A stretch of DNA of 64,000 nt from Scilla litardierei (taxonomy: Eukaryota; Streptophyta; Magnoliopsida; Asparagales; Asparagaceae), in NCBI GenBank assembly GCA_030789695.1, contig CM061142.1, forward strand, positions 359,637,486 through 359,701,485. The letters run 5' to 3'. The position numbers and the translations under genes are program-made. This document shows, piece by piece, positions 20,280 through 32,545 of the stretch (its first letter is position 1; every line of letters begins with the position of its first letter). The notes below the pieces were generated by a model. It saw only the letters and a list, made by a program, of their open reading frames with translations, was not told the origin of the DNA and made no database searches.

Positions 20280-20800
20280 AGTCTCGACAGTGCAATTACA
20301 TGTAATAAAGCTGAGTGGTGATGATGGGTCTCCATGCCTTACCCTTTTTCTAGCCTGAAATAATTGCTAGCGATGCTATTGATTTGTTGCATATATCTGA
20401 TGTTGTGATGCACTCTGAAATTCACTGAACACATCCCTCGCTATCATCATTTTGGCTTTTGAGACAAGGTACCATCTTAATCTATTGCATGCATCCTCTG
20501 ATATTAGTCATATTATGCTTCATTCTAGATTTGGATATTATGCTTCATTCTGAATTTGCTATTGATGATGAATGCAGAGATATGGTACTATCATTACTTC
20601 ATGGATGATATTCTGACTCCTAACAAAGCCTAGCTATGCTTCATGAATTGGATCCGAATAATCTTTCTCCATCTAGTAACTAGCATCCTTGCTAAGATTT
20701 TGTATATCATATTGCAGAGACCAATTGGTCTAAAATCTTCTTTTCAGAAATTGGGTTATCATATTTTTGAATAAGGAGTAAATGCGTCATTCTTACACAT
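20280..20800 (-). pseudogene. LINE (L1-type) reverse-transcriptase relic
   Basis: The minus strand encodes, with many stops, FRPIGLCNMIYKILARML at about 20690-20742. It then encodes a GDPSSPLSFI-like box at about 20295-20335. These correspond to the plant L1 RT motifs FRPISLCNxxYKI and QGDPLSPLLF, in the right order. It is heavily decayed, and lies where a 3' intron of the P450 would be. Confidence 0.55.
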
Positions 20801-22284
20801 GTGTGCCATTTGCTCAGATTTGTGCATCCCCTTAAAGAAAAAAGTTGGTGTAAAGGATATATTTCTCCCAATTCGAGATAGCCTTGCAACTATCAATATC
20901 CTTGAAGTAGATTGTAACAGTTTAGATTTTTCTATCAAACTTATCCTATAATATTGTTTTAATAGGAGTTTTATTATTTGGAAACATTGTTAGTGCAGGT
21001 CTCTTCATGTACATCTTTAATTTGCAGAATCAATTTTGACAGTTGCATATTCCATAACAGGATCACAATGCAGGTGATCACACCTGGGCATGGGGTATTT
21101 ATCATATTATTACATTGGAAACATGAATAATAGTGGATCTGCTCTTCCACCTGTATCTATAGAATCATTTTTGCAATTTCAGAACTAGACCCTTGTTGTA
21201 TGGATGGAAGGAGCTAGACCATTGTTGGGTGATTACCGGGTAGTCGATACTCCATTACTAGTAGATATGTCTGTTGTTCTACGTCTTTTATTAGGAGATA
21301 ACAACAAAAATGGTTATATTAAAATGACCATTAATTAGATAATAACGAGATTTAAACTAATAAGAACAGTCTGTATATTTTTATTAGTTTTCGGCAGAAC
21401 TATAAAAATTATACTAGGAATATAAAGAGACTGATATGTAACAATTCCGAATGTTAACTTAAAAATCAAATCTTGTGTGTACGTTATATTTGTTCCCTCT
21501 ATCAGCATCAATACAATTAAATTTTTCTCCTATGAGATTGCATAGAGTTCTTTTATATATGTTTACATAATTGTAAAATGTACTCAATTTTATTGTAAGT
21601 TCATTAATGTTCATCTCCCATTCTCACTGGAAAATGATTTTATCATGGCAACCAAATTAGAAAAAAGAAAGTTTACAAATGACTGAAATTTCTTCATTGT
21701 TTTGACTAATAGATATATTCAATGTTTGGATTGCAGGAAGAGAAGATCAGGTATGATGAGAACATGAGGCAGGGTTATTAGGTGGATATACAAGTCTAAC
21801 ATTTTAAGTACGATGGAGAATCAATGCAACTGCGAGACCATATATGACTGCAAAGAAGTACATATGTAAGGACTTTGAGCCAAGATAGATGTTGCAATCT
21901 TTGCTTTCTCCTCAAAAACTTTGGCTTTGCATTGTAACTGTAGTATCGTGCAGCAAATATGGTTTGCTCAACATATTTGTCCTGCAATTGTTGATGTTTT
22001 AGAAGCATTTAAAGTTTTTAACTGTAATGCCAAGCATTGTACAAAACAACATTTAGCTGATCGAGTATTTTTCTGGGTTTCTTTTTTCAAACTGGCAAGG
22101 TCTGATCATGTTTTACTCTTACCAACAGGAGAATGAGAAATTACATTTATTTGGTTCTCTTATTATTTCATATATCCATATGGAATTAAAAAAAGAAATT
22201 AAGTTGTTGCATGTGTGAGCGCTTAACTCTTTGATTTCTACGTTTAGGAAACACAATAGTGAAATTTTATTAAAATATATTTGT
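20801..22284. other. Non-coding AT-rich stretch
   Basis: I see no supported gene. A fragment near 21735-21785 is preceded by a TTGCAG acceptor-like site, but it has no recognisable product. Confidence 0.45.
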
Positions 22285-22811
22285 ATTTAATTTGTATCAT
22301 AGGCCCAACATTTCAAGAAAACAACGGGGAATGTCTTTGGCATTTCCCAACATTTCAAGAAAACGTCGAACATTTCAAGAAAACGCCGGGGAATGTCTTG
22401 GACATTTCTCGACATTTTAAAAAACACTGGGAATGTCTTGGGCATTTCCTAACGTTTCAAGCAAACGTCGGGAAATGTCTTGGCATTTCCCAATGTTTCA
22501 AGCAAACGTCGGGAAATGTCTTGGCATTTCCCAACGTTTCAAGAAAATGCTGGGGAATATCTTGGGCATTTTCCAACGTTTCAAGCAAACGCCAGGAAAT
22601 GTCTTGGCATTTCCAAACGTTTCAAGAAAACGCTGGTAAAAGTGGGCATTTCCCAACATTTCACCAAAACGTTGGGAAAACATTTAGCAACGCCCACTTT
22701 TCCCAACGTCTTTGCAGCGTTTCATAAAACGTTGGGAAAACATTTGCCAGCGCTTCAAAAACATTGGGAAATGTTAAAAAAACGCGGGCAAAAGTCCTTT
22801 TTTTAGTAGTG
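22285..22811 (-). mobile_element. CACTA-type DNA transposon terminus with subterminal repeats
   Basis: The right edge reads …TTTTTTTAGTAGTG, so the minus strand starts CACTACTAAAAAAAGG, a CACTA-type end. The adjacent 500 bp is packed with forward and inverted copies of CATTTCCCAACGTTTCAAG(A/C)AAACG, the subterminal repeat pattern of this superfamily. The opposite terminus was not found. The right edge abuts the protease region of copia element G, so it inserted into G or was joined to it. Confidence 0.68.
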
Positions 22812-23374
22812 AGCGCATCTCTAAGTTTAATATGTGTGTTATTGGGGAGCAAAATGATTGCTTCCCCTGATCCTTCAATTATGTCGGCTGGTCCTGAGAT
22901 TGTTCTCAATGGACCAGAGTAACTACCGATGCTCGTAAAGTAGTCTATACATTGAAGAATAGAGTGCGTTGACGCACTGTCCACTAGGCGTATAGATTCC
23001 ATATCTAAAAAATGAAAAGCATTCACTAAATACTGCGAAAAAGAGAATACTTTCATTAATGTCGTAAACAGGCTGACCAACAAAGTAGCTAACATGGAAT
23101 AGAAAGACATAAATAAAGATGCAGTGCTAGAAAGTAAGATACAGATGGTCCATGACTACATAGTGTCGTCATTCATGAAATCTTCTAGATTCCATGTAGT
23201 AGCTAATAACACTGACCCATCTCTCGAGTTTGTCTCAATATGAGGCTTGAGACTTGCTTGGTATAGGTCCTGTAGGTGTCTGGCTGTGTGGCAAATTTTG
23301 GACCAATGGTCAGTCATTCCGCATCTAGAGCATGGATCCTCCCAGTCTTTCTTGGGAGGACCACCTTTGTTAGG
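22812..23374 (-). pseudogene. Element G: copia gag C-terminus and protease start
   Basis: The minus strand has a CCHC knuckle (CSRCGMTDHWSKIC), then the gag end (EDFMNDDTM, stop at 23156-23158), then 153 nt of AT-rich sequence. A pol start ATG at 23002 follows, with protease motif LVDSASTHSIL. The frame is cut at 22811 by the CACTA terminus. The layout matches element F. Confidence 0.78.
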
Positions 23375-24111
23375 TGTAACGGCCTGTATTTTTTCAACAC
23401 TTCAGTTTACATACTTAACGTATTGTTAACAATTCAAAATTCCTTTATAAATGTAGTCAATAGTTTTATAACAAAACTGATTTCAAAAATTTCTTATAAA
23501 ATTATTTTAAAGTACCAGACTAGTTATAGAGTATTTTAGTAAGATCGGATTTCATCAAATACCTCTAAAAGATCTAATAAAAATTCATTTTCAATTATTG
23601 CTGATTTGGATTAATGAATTTATTTTCCATTCAAACGTCTTCAAAACGTTTTAAAACTTCCAGAGTAGCATCCAATGATCATTTAGGGCTCTCCACAATA
23701 ATTTCGTAATTTTCTGATATCATTTCAATAGAGAACCCGCAAACCCGCTTTCTAAACATTTTGACCTAAAACTAGTATCTCCGTAGCTCAAATCCCAAAA
23801 CGGACTTCGTATTCGTGATCCTTGTGATGATACGATCCCGTGGGTACGTTTTCGTAATTTTTTGAAGTCGTTTGCAAAAACGAGTTTGTATTCCTCCGCT
23901 TTGCTAATTACAATCGCTAATGACCTTTTAACCCCTAATCAACATCCTCATCTACCCCTTTGTTGGTTAGATCTGATATGGTTCAGATCTTTCTCCCCAT
24001 CTACCCCTCCTATCTACCCCATTAGAGGTTGGTCTTCCCCCAACTAATCACAAGTTTGCCATTTCTTAACTTATATATATACCCCTCTCATTTGTATTAT
24101 ATCCCCCACAG

Positions 24112-24160
<49 letters not shown>

Positions 24161-26465
24161 TATTTTCGAACCCAGGCATCAAAACACGCGCTCTCGCGTT
24201 CTCACTCTCTCTTTCACTCGCTCTCCCTCCCTTCACTCTCTCTCCCTCAACATCACCTCCGGCGGGCCTCGACCGCCGCTCCCCGACTCACCGCCGACCT
24301 CCGCCGCTCAACCGCCGCCGACGAGCACCCGCTACTGCCCTCCGCCATCTACCGACAGCCCCGAGCACCGCTTACCCCGCTGCACCACCGTCGAAGCTGC
24401 TCCTCGACGCCGCCGCCGTGCCCCACTTCCGCCGCACGCAGCCACCAACCCCTGCCGCCGTTGCTCGCCGTCCGACGCTGAGAACCCCACCCCATGCAGC
24501 GGTTAACAAAGAACGACGGTAAAACTAGTGATGGCATTCTTGTAAATACAAATTAATTTCGTATTTTCGTTTTTATATTAATTATTAATGGGTATTTATG
24601 GTTTTAAATCCATAACTTAAAATATAGGGCCAAGAAAAACGTGAGACTAGCTCTATAAAATCGGAAATAATATTCTGGATCCAATGGCGCTATTTTCATC
24701 TCAATCAGAAGCTTAGATTTTCTGCAATAAATTTTTAAGCCTAAATTTTAAATATGTTACTTTCTATTAATAATCTGTATCTTCTTATTTTTACGTAAAC
24801 TAATACGTGATAAAAATATATGTTATAGTACTCTTCGAGATGGTCATTTTGACAGCACATTTGCAACTTTTCGATGCAGATTGCATTCAGAATAAATTGT
24901 TGAATAATTACATTACTAATTGAAAATTTGTTTTTAAATTGTTTTGAGCTTTTAAAATTATTAAAAATAGCGGGAGCTTCTGAAAAATATTTCCTCATGC
25001 AATAAAATTATTTTTAACATATCTAGCCTATAGAAAAATTTAGAACATTTTTCGATACCATTTCAAACAGTTTTAAAAATCAAAACGACCAATTAATTAA
25101 ATATAGATTAGTGTAACCATTAACTAATGACTTCTTGTGTTTGCAGGTACTAGTCCTCATCATCAACTCCTCTAGTTCCAATCTCGTCTTGCTACGACGA
25201 GCCCGATAACGTAAGTCACATTAAATTCTAGATTTGAAAAAGTAGATAGTGTCCTCGTATGAACTTTTAAAATAACATTTTTTGTGTTCCATGTTTGTTG
25301 GATTTGTCTTTATCCTCAAATTTGCTAGCATCCACCTTGCTTTACTTTAAGAAAGTCAACCAGTGAACCTAGCTTAACTATCATCGTAAACAAGGAACTA
25401 ATGACATCATGTGGAATATCTCGTGGAATGTTTGATGGAATATCTCGTGGAATGTTTTGTGGAATATCTCGTTAAATTACTAAAGGAATATCTCGTAAGA
25501 AAGCGTGTAATCGATACACATAACACTGGGGTTTAGGGTAACTCATTGTAGAGAAAGTGTGCGAGCTATGACCGGAGTCACTCTCTCTCATCTCGTCTTG
25601 TCTCATTTTCAAAGTATGTTGTGGTTGATACCCGGGATTTGCTCCCCGCGGCAATGGAGATGACCCATGGTTGCATATCATATTTTCCTACATGAGTCAC
25701 ATCACATAGTGTAGTTAATTAATGCCAACACTAAGATAACCACTGGTTGTACGTCTTATTTAGTACTTTGGTCAATTGCTAATTAACTGTGCGTAAATTC
25801 AGTACTTTGCATGTTTATTATAATTACAGTTCATGCCTGCTAGTCTCGCCATTGCTATCACCATGTTTGCTCCTACACGTTACTTTTCGTACTTACACAA
25901 CCACCTTTTACTTTATGCATTACACGTATTTTATTTACCACACTTGTGCAGTTACCAGTAGTTCACTTCACTTGTTTTGCCTGCTTTACACTTGCACTAC
26001 CACAGTACCGTTTATTCTTTCTTTACAATTCTATTTACATTTACTACCAGCTATGTACAGTCGCTGCTCAGTACTTTACTTTTCACTCTAGTTTGCTTGT
26101 ACGTAGTTACTTTTTGCCATACTTGTACACTCCTTCTTTTCTGTGTTTAGAATTATTGTGACTTACCTACGGTTCCATCTTCGTGGCACCACAGACGACG
26201 TAGTTATGGAGGTAGATGCTCTTTAGTTGATAGCGCCAAAGTTCGATCCTGAGATCGCAGCTTTCAGAGTTATTTGCACTTATGTACTTTTCTTCTTTCA
26301 TGTATATCTGTTGGGACATCTTGTACAGTATGGATTGTAATAATTGGACACTATTTGGGTATTTTTGTACATCTCTGCATCGTGGCTATTTTGTTTTCAC
26401 TGGCTAACTGTAGGACCTGTGCAAATATCAAATAAGTAACTGGCCCCCGAGAGCGGGTCGTTACA
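23375..26465 (+). repeat. Element D 5' LTR
   Basis: Contains a (CT)n microsatellite (about 24114-24157), a GC-rich CCG-repeat zone (24230-24500) and short GGAATATCTCGT repeats (25410-25490). The open frames in it fall in low-complexity sequence and differ between the two LTRs. I call none. Confidence 0.92.
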
Positions 26466-26800
26466 AGTTTGGTGGCCCACGCAGGTCCTCGCTAACTACC
26501 TCATGAACTATATAGCAAGATCAGGATGTACAATATAAAATACTCAAATTAACCTCGAGTACGGGATGTCTCGAGTGTTCACCTGTATTGGATATACGGG
26601 TGAAGCGTCCTTATTACCATCTTCATTAGGTCTTCCTTGATTCTCATCATCTTCCTTTGAACTATTAACCCTTTCTTAGGAACTCGTGCTCCATTCTTAG
26701 TTATACCCTCCCTAGTAACCTCTTTTGCTAGCAGTTATAGTGACTTTTCATAGGTTGAACTATCTACCCACTTCATCACCTTTCCTTCAGTTGATGATGG

Positions 26801-26967
26801 TACACATATAAATGATAAGCTTCCTTCAATGGACCATGATCCGGTCAATGTGCTTGGCTAAATTTATTGGATCACCCTAGCTAGACTGGGAATAAGTGAT
26901 CCTGGCTTAGTCACTTCCTTGGTCGTGTCTGCTGGACTGCAAGGACGTGAATCATGATTATGTAACA
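26801..26967 (+). repeat. Dispersed ~165-bp repeat, copy in D
   Basis: The shared core is TTCAATGGACCATGATCC, GTCAATGTGCTTGGCTAA and GATCCTGGCTTAGTCA. The same core is found at 33485-33651 (element E) and, inverted, at 44310-44474 (element F). Confidence 0.85.
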
Positions 26968-27467
26968 CCATCGATCATCATCAATATCACCATTTCTTTA
27001 GTTGATGATGGCCTTCTGATCATTCTACTAATTCTTATAATTCTTCCTAATCGTGTTTAGTTCGCCTGAACTCTAGCTATGCCTATTTTAAGGAGTGTAG
27101 CGTTCGACTTTTCGATCACCAGAAGTTCGAGTTCGACAACGAAAGCGAATCGAAGGACGCTCAGAAGTATTTGAGAATGGTGTTAGAGACTCGAAGACAA
27201 TCCAAACCGAGACGTGTAAGCTGATGCTGCTGCTAGTCCATCTTTCTTGAACTCGTCTTCCTTCCTCTATCTGAACCTATTTTGACTTGAGACTAGTCAT
27301 AGTAGCTATGGTGATATCAATAGAATATATTCATACATGACATCATCTCTTGTTTTCTTGATGCTATAATATCACATTTCATGATTTACTAGATTACTAT
27401 CTTTTATATCATTTATTATCTTGAGCTTCTTCATAACATCAATTATTTGTTTTAAAAAAGACTTTTA

Positions 27468-27503
27468 AATTCCGAGGACGGAATTATTTTAAGGAGGGTA
27501 TGA
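27468..27503 (+). other. Stem-loop and polypurine tract of element D
   Basis: AATTCCG/CGGAATT forms a perfect 7-bp stem closing AGGA (27468-27485). The purine tract AAGGAGGGTATGA follows, directly before the LTR TGTAACG at 27504. Confidence 0.85.
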
Positions 27504-30500
27504 TGTAACGGCCTGTATTTTTTCAACACTTCAGTTTACGTACTTAACGTATTTTTAACAATTCAAAATTCCTTTATAAATGTAGTCAAGAGTTTTATAA
27601 CAAAACTGATTTCAAAATTTTCTTATAAAAATATTTTAAAGTACTAGACTAGTTATGGAGTATTTTAGTAATATCCAATTTCATCAAATACCTCTAAAAG
27701 ATCTGATAAATATTCATTTTCAGATATTGCTGTTTTGGATTAATGAATTTATTTTCTAGTCAAACGTCTTCAAAACGTTTTCAAACTTCTACAATAGCAT
27801 CCAATTATCATTTAGGGCTCGCCACATTAATTTCGTAATTTTCTGATATCATTTCAATAGAGAACCCGTAAACCCGCTTTCTAAATGTTTTGGCCTAAAA
27901 CTAGTATCTCCGTAGCTCAAATCCTAAAAACGGACTTTGTATTTGTGATTCTCGTGACGATACGATCCCGTGCGTACATTTTCGTAATTTTTCAGAGTCG
28001 TTTGTAAAAACGAGTTTGTATTCCTCCGCTTTGCTAATTACAATCGCTAATGACCTTTTAACCCCTAATCAACATCCTCCTCTACCCCATTTGTTGGTTA
28101 TATCTGATATGGTTCAGATCTTTCTCCCCATCTACCCCTCCCATCTACCCCATTAGAGGTTGGTCTTCCCCCACTAATCACAAGTTTGCCATTTCTTAAT
28201 TATATATATACCTCTCTCCTTTGTATTATATCCCCCACAGCTACCCTATCTCTCTCCGTTATTTTCGAACCCAGTCTTCAAAACGCGCGCTCTCTCTTTC
28301 TCTCTCTCTCTCTCTCTTTCACTCGCTCTCCCTCCCTTCACTCTTTCTCCCTCAACATCACCTCCGGCGGGCCTAGACCGCCGCTCCCCGACTCACCGCC
28401 GACCTCCGCCCCTCAACCGCCGCCGACAAGCATCCGCTACCACCCTCCGCCGTCTACCGACAGCCCCGAGCGTCGCTTACCCCGCTGCACTGTCGCTGGA
28501 GCTGCTCCTCACCGCCTCCGCCATGCCCCGCCTCCGTCGCACGCAGCCACCAACCCCCGCCGCCGTCGCTCGCCGTCCGATGCTAAGAACCCCCGCCCCA
28601 TGCAGCGGTTAACAAAGAACGACGGTAATACTCGCGATGGCAATCTTGTAAATACGAAGTAATTTCGTATTTTTGTTTTTAGATTACTTATTAATGGGTA
28701 TTTATGGTTTTAAATCAATAACTTAAAATATAGGGCCCAGAAAAATGTGAGACTAGCTCAAGAAAATCGAAAATAATATTCGGGATCTAATGGCACTAGT
28801 TTCATCTCAATCAGATGCTTAGATTTTCCGCAATAAATTTTTAAGCCTAAATTTTAAATACGTTACTTTCTATTAATAATCTGTATCTTCTTATTTTTAC
28901 GTAAACTAATACGTGATAAAAATATATGTTATAGTACTCTTCGATATGGTCATTTTGACAGCTCATTTGCAACTTTTCGATGTAGATTGCATCCAGAATA
29001 AATTGTTGAATAATTACATTACTAATTGAAAAATTATTTTTAAATTTTTTTTGAGCTTTTAAAAATTATAAAAAATAGCAGGAACTTCTGAAAAATATTT
29101 CATCTTGCAGTAAAATTATTTTTAACATATCTAGCCTATAGAAAAATTTAGAACGTTTTTCGAAACCATTTCAAACAGTTTTAAAAATCAAAACGACCAA
29201 TTAATTAAATATAGATTAGTGTAGCCATTAACTATTGACTTCTTGTGTTTGCAGGTACTAGTCCTCATCATCAACTCCTCTAGTTCCAACCTCGTCTTGC
29301 TACGATGAGCCCGATAGCGTAAGTCACAGTAAATTCTAGATTTGGAAAAGTAGATAGTGTCCTCGTATGAACTTTTAAAATAACAGTTTTTGTGTTCCAT
29401 GTTTGTTAGACTTGTCTTTATCCTCAAATTTGCTAGCATCCACCTTGCTTTACTTCAAGAAAGTCATCCAGTGAACCTAGCTTAACTATCATTGTAAACA
29501 AGGAACTAATGACATCATGTGGAATATCTCGTGGAATGTTTGATGGAATATCTCGTGGAATGTTTTGTGGAATATCTCGTGGAATATCTCGTTAAATTAC
29601 TAAAGGAATATCTCGTAAGAAAGCATGTAATCGATACACATAACACTGGGGTTTGGGTAACTCATTGTAGAGAAAGTGTGGGAGCTATGACCGGAGTCAC
29701 TCTCTCTCGTCTCGTCTCGTTTTCAAAGTATGTTGTGGTTGATACCCAGAAGTTGCTCCCCGTGGCAATGGAGATGACCCATGGTTGCATATCATACTTT
29801 CCTACATGAGTCACATCACATAGTGTAGTTAATTAATGCCAACACTAAGATAACCATTGGTTGTACGTCTTATTCAGTACTTTGGTCAATTGCTAATTAA
29901 CGGTGCGTAAATTCAGTACTTTGCATGTTTATTATCGTTACAGTTCATGCCTGCTAGTCTCACCATTTCTATCACCATGTTTGCTCTTGCATGTTACTTT
30001 TCGTACTTACACGACCACCTTTTACTTTGTGCATTACACGTACTTTATCTACCACACTTGTGCAGTTACCAGTACTGCACTTCACTTGTTTTGCCTGATT
30101 TACACTTGCACTACCACAGTACCGTTTGTTCTTTCTTTACAGTTCTGTTTACCTTTACTACCAGCTATGTACAGTCGTTGCTCAGTACTTTACTTTTCAC
30201 TCTGGTTTGCTTGTACGTAGTTACTTTTTGCCATACTTGTACACTGCTTCTTTTCTGTGTTTAGAATTATTGTGACTTACCTATGCTTCCATCTTCGTGG
30301 CACCGCAGACGACGTAATTATGGAGGTAGATGCTCTTTAGTTGATAGCGCCAAAGTTCGATCCTGAGATCACAGCTTTCAGAGTTATTTGCACTTATGTA
30401 CTTTTCTTCTTTCATGTATATCTGTTGGGACATCTTGTACAGTATGGATTGTAATAATTGGAAAATATTTGGGTATTTTTGTACATCTCTGCATCGTGGC

Positions 30501-30579
30501 TATTTTGTTTTCACTGGCTAACTACAGGACCTGCGCAAATATCAAATAAGTAACTGGCCACCAAGAGCGGGTCGTTACA
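27504..30579 (+). repeat. Element D 3' LTR
   Basis: Colinear with 23375-26465, with scattered substitutions and a much shorter CT microsatellite. One extra GGAATATCTCGT unit is present near 29518-29600. Confidence 0.92.
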
Positions 30580-31306
30580 TTAGGCTTCCGATGTTGCTTA
30601 TTTTTCGCGAACTTCTGGTTCTGGGGAGGAGCCTTAGGAGTAGCTTTTTTCCGCTGCTTTGGTTCTTTCCATTTCTGGAACTTTGCCTTCTTATCGATCT
30701 TCTTATTCTGGGTAGACTGAAAATGTGCCTCTGCAGGAAGTGGAAGTGGAGCGGAGCCAGGAGGGCCTAGATTGTGAGTGTCAATCAACAACTCTCTGTT
30801 TTATTCGACCATTAGTAGGCATGCGAGCAGATCGGAGTACTTTGTGAACTTTCATTCACAGTAGTATTGCATGAGGATCATGTCCTTATGAAAAGACGTA
30901 AATGTTTTCTCTAGCAACATCAACTCAGTCACATTCTCACCACACAACTTCAGGCGTGAGGTGATTCGGAATAATGATGAGTTATACTCCGTTACGGATT
31001 TGTAATCATGTATGCGGAGGTGAGTCTACTCATACTGTGCAAGAGGGAGTATGACATCTCTTTGATGTCTATACTTCTCCTCAAGTGCGTTCCATAGCTC
31101 ATGTGGATCCTTTACAGTAAGATACTCGTCCTTCAGGGTCGAGTCTAAATGTTTCCTGATATAAATAATGGCTTTCGCCTTAAGTATATCGGAAACTTCT
31201 TCTACAATAGGGGCTTCTTTAGAAGCATCCTTTTTCGGCTGTGGGATTATTGATTGTTACCTTTTCTTTTGGTGTTAGGTTGAACCCATGAGAGCGTAGG
31301 TGGAAC
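30580..31306 (-). pseudogene. Element G: copia gag, central part
   Basis: The minus strand encodes, with several stops and frameshifts, the UBN2-type gag typical of this copia group (KAKAIIYIRKHLDSTLKDEY, ITSRLKLCGE, basic C-terminal region KKAKFQKWKEPKQRKK). It aligns along its length with the gag of element F. Bounded by the TSDs of D (TTAGG) and E (GGAAC). Confidence 0.8.
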
Positions 31307-32529
31307 TGTAGGGAAATATGCCTTCAGATCATTTGTATTTGATGCAAATGATAATTTAAGCCTAGATATGGACTAATTTGCATATGATGCAAAAGAGATT
31401 AAATGTGTCTTAAATTGTTTAAGACTATATTTAATTAAATAAACGCGTTGAAAAGGTTACCTAGATGACGGGATCGTCCCGCTCTAAACGCAGGTTCAAA
31501 CTGCGTCAAAAACGGAGTTCAAATGCACAAGTTATAGCCAAAACAAGTCAGCCCAAACTGTTGGGCTGAAACCAGCGAAAATGGAGGCCCACCAAGCCCG
31601 AATTTTCTGGTTAGGGTTTTTTGAAACCTGGGTTTTTCTTGACGGCTACGTTTCTAAGAGAAGCATGACTTTTGGCTAACTTCGGACAATTGTTTGAAGG
31701 GTCAAACGGACTCGGATTGACGAGCCGTTTTTTCCTACGCGTTCACCTTTGAACCCTCTTTGATTTGGTAGATTGTACCAACATTGAAGCTCAACGATGA
31801 GGGAGTTAAAATTCGAGGAAGTTTGCCCTTTGTGAAAGGCAAACTAACTTGATTTAATTAATCCCAAATTAATAGTCCCACCTCGGTTGTGGAGAAAAGG
31901 GGAGAGTCAGCCGCCTCTATAAATAGAGGCCCTCCCCCTTCCTCATAACTCGTCCCAAGCTCTAGATCTGAGCGGCTCTCGTAAATGTTGGAGCACGCTC
32001 GGATCTAAGCTAAATTAATATTTTTCCTCTCCCTATAAATTTCTGCCTTGCTCCTGAGGGCTCTGGCAAAGCCGCAAAGGAGTTCGGATTCTGATCCGAA
32101 ATCTAGGCGGAGGTTTCACTCGCGTGAAACTTTCTTCGACGCGTGGTTGGCTCGGCGACACAGGATTGATCGCCTAGGGATGTGGAGCGATTCGAGGAGC
32201 GGTTCGGGGAGCGGTTCGAGGAGCGGCTCGGCGTGGGACGTGAGCGGCTCGGAAGACGGTGCGGAACATCTCGCCTGCTCCAGGGCTGAGATTCCGGGTA
32301 TGTGTTTAATTAAGCATTTGTTTAATTTAATCGCAGTAGGCTAGATCCTTCTTGGGATGATCAGACCCATCCCAAGTCGGCATAGATCTTTGATTAGGGT
32401 CTTGGACCTTAGGGTTAAATGTTAATTAGATTAACATGTTTATTTTTCCGCTGCTTTTCTGTTTATGTTCCGTCCGACTTAGGATGGGCATAGAGTTTTT
32501 GTGCCCTAAGGGTCCCAGTAAAGCCTAAA
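31307..32529 (+). repeat. Element E 5' LTR
   Basis: Contains an inverted repeat CAGCCCAA/TTGGGCTG (31548-31567) and a TATA box centred in the near-palindrome GCCTCTATAAATAGAGGC (31913-31930). GAGCGGTTCGAG-type 12-bp tandem repeats lie downstream (about 32188-32237). Confidence 0.93.
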
Positions 32530-32545
32530 GTGGTATCGGAGCGTA
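32530..32545 (+). other. Primer binding site of element E (tRNA-Met)
   Basis: TGGTATCGGAGC, one mismatch from the usual initiator-Met site TGGTATCAGAGC, 1 bp after the LTR. Confidence 0.88.

Larger units (their letters stand above)
26466..27503 (+). other. Element D interior
   Basis: About 1 kb and non-coding. It has no tRNA-Met primer site: the LTR is followed by AGTTTGGTGGCCCACGCAGG, and I cannot name the primer tRNA. It carries one copy of a dispersed repeat of about 165 bp (26801-26967) and the terminal stem-loop and purine tract (27468-27503). Confidence 0.75.
23375..30579 (+). mobile_element. Element D: non-autonomous chromovirus-like LTR retrotransposon
   Basis: LTRs of 3091 bp (23375-26465) and 3076 bp (27504-30579) start TGTAACGGCC and end GGTCGTTACA. 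TSD TTAGG is perfect (23370-23374, 30580-30584). Only 1038 bp lies between them and it has no coding sequence. The 3' end of the interior has a stem-loop AATTCCG-AGGA-CGGAATT and a purine tract TTAAGGAGGGTATGA before the LTR. That is the style of Tekay/Del chromoviruses. Orientation is set by this tract. It is inserted in the gag of G. Confidence 0.9.

Noticed and set aside
22281..22727. 148-residue frame in the CACTA subterminal region
   Set aside because: It is a translation of subterminal repeats (HFPTFQEN units), not a protein.
24029..24481. 150-residue frame in D LTR1 (and the 158-residue one at 28186-28662)
   Set aside because: CT-microsatellite and CCG-repeat translation. The two LTR copies do not share the reading frame or the protein.
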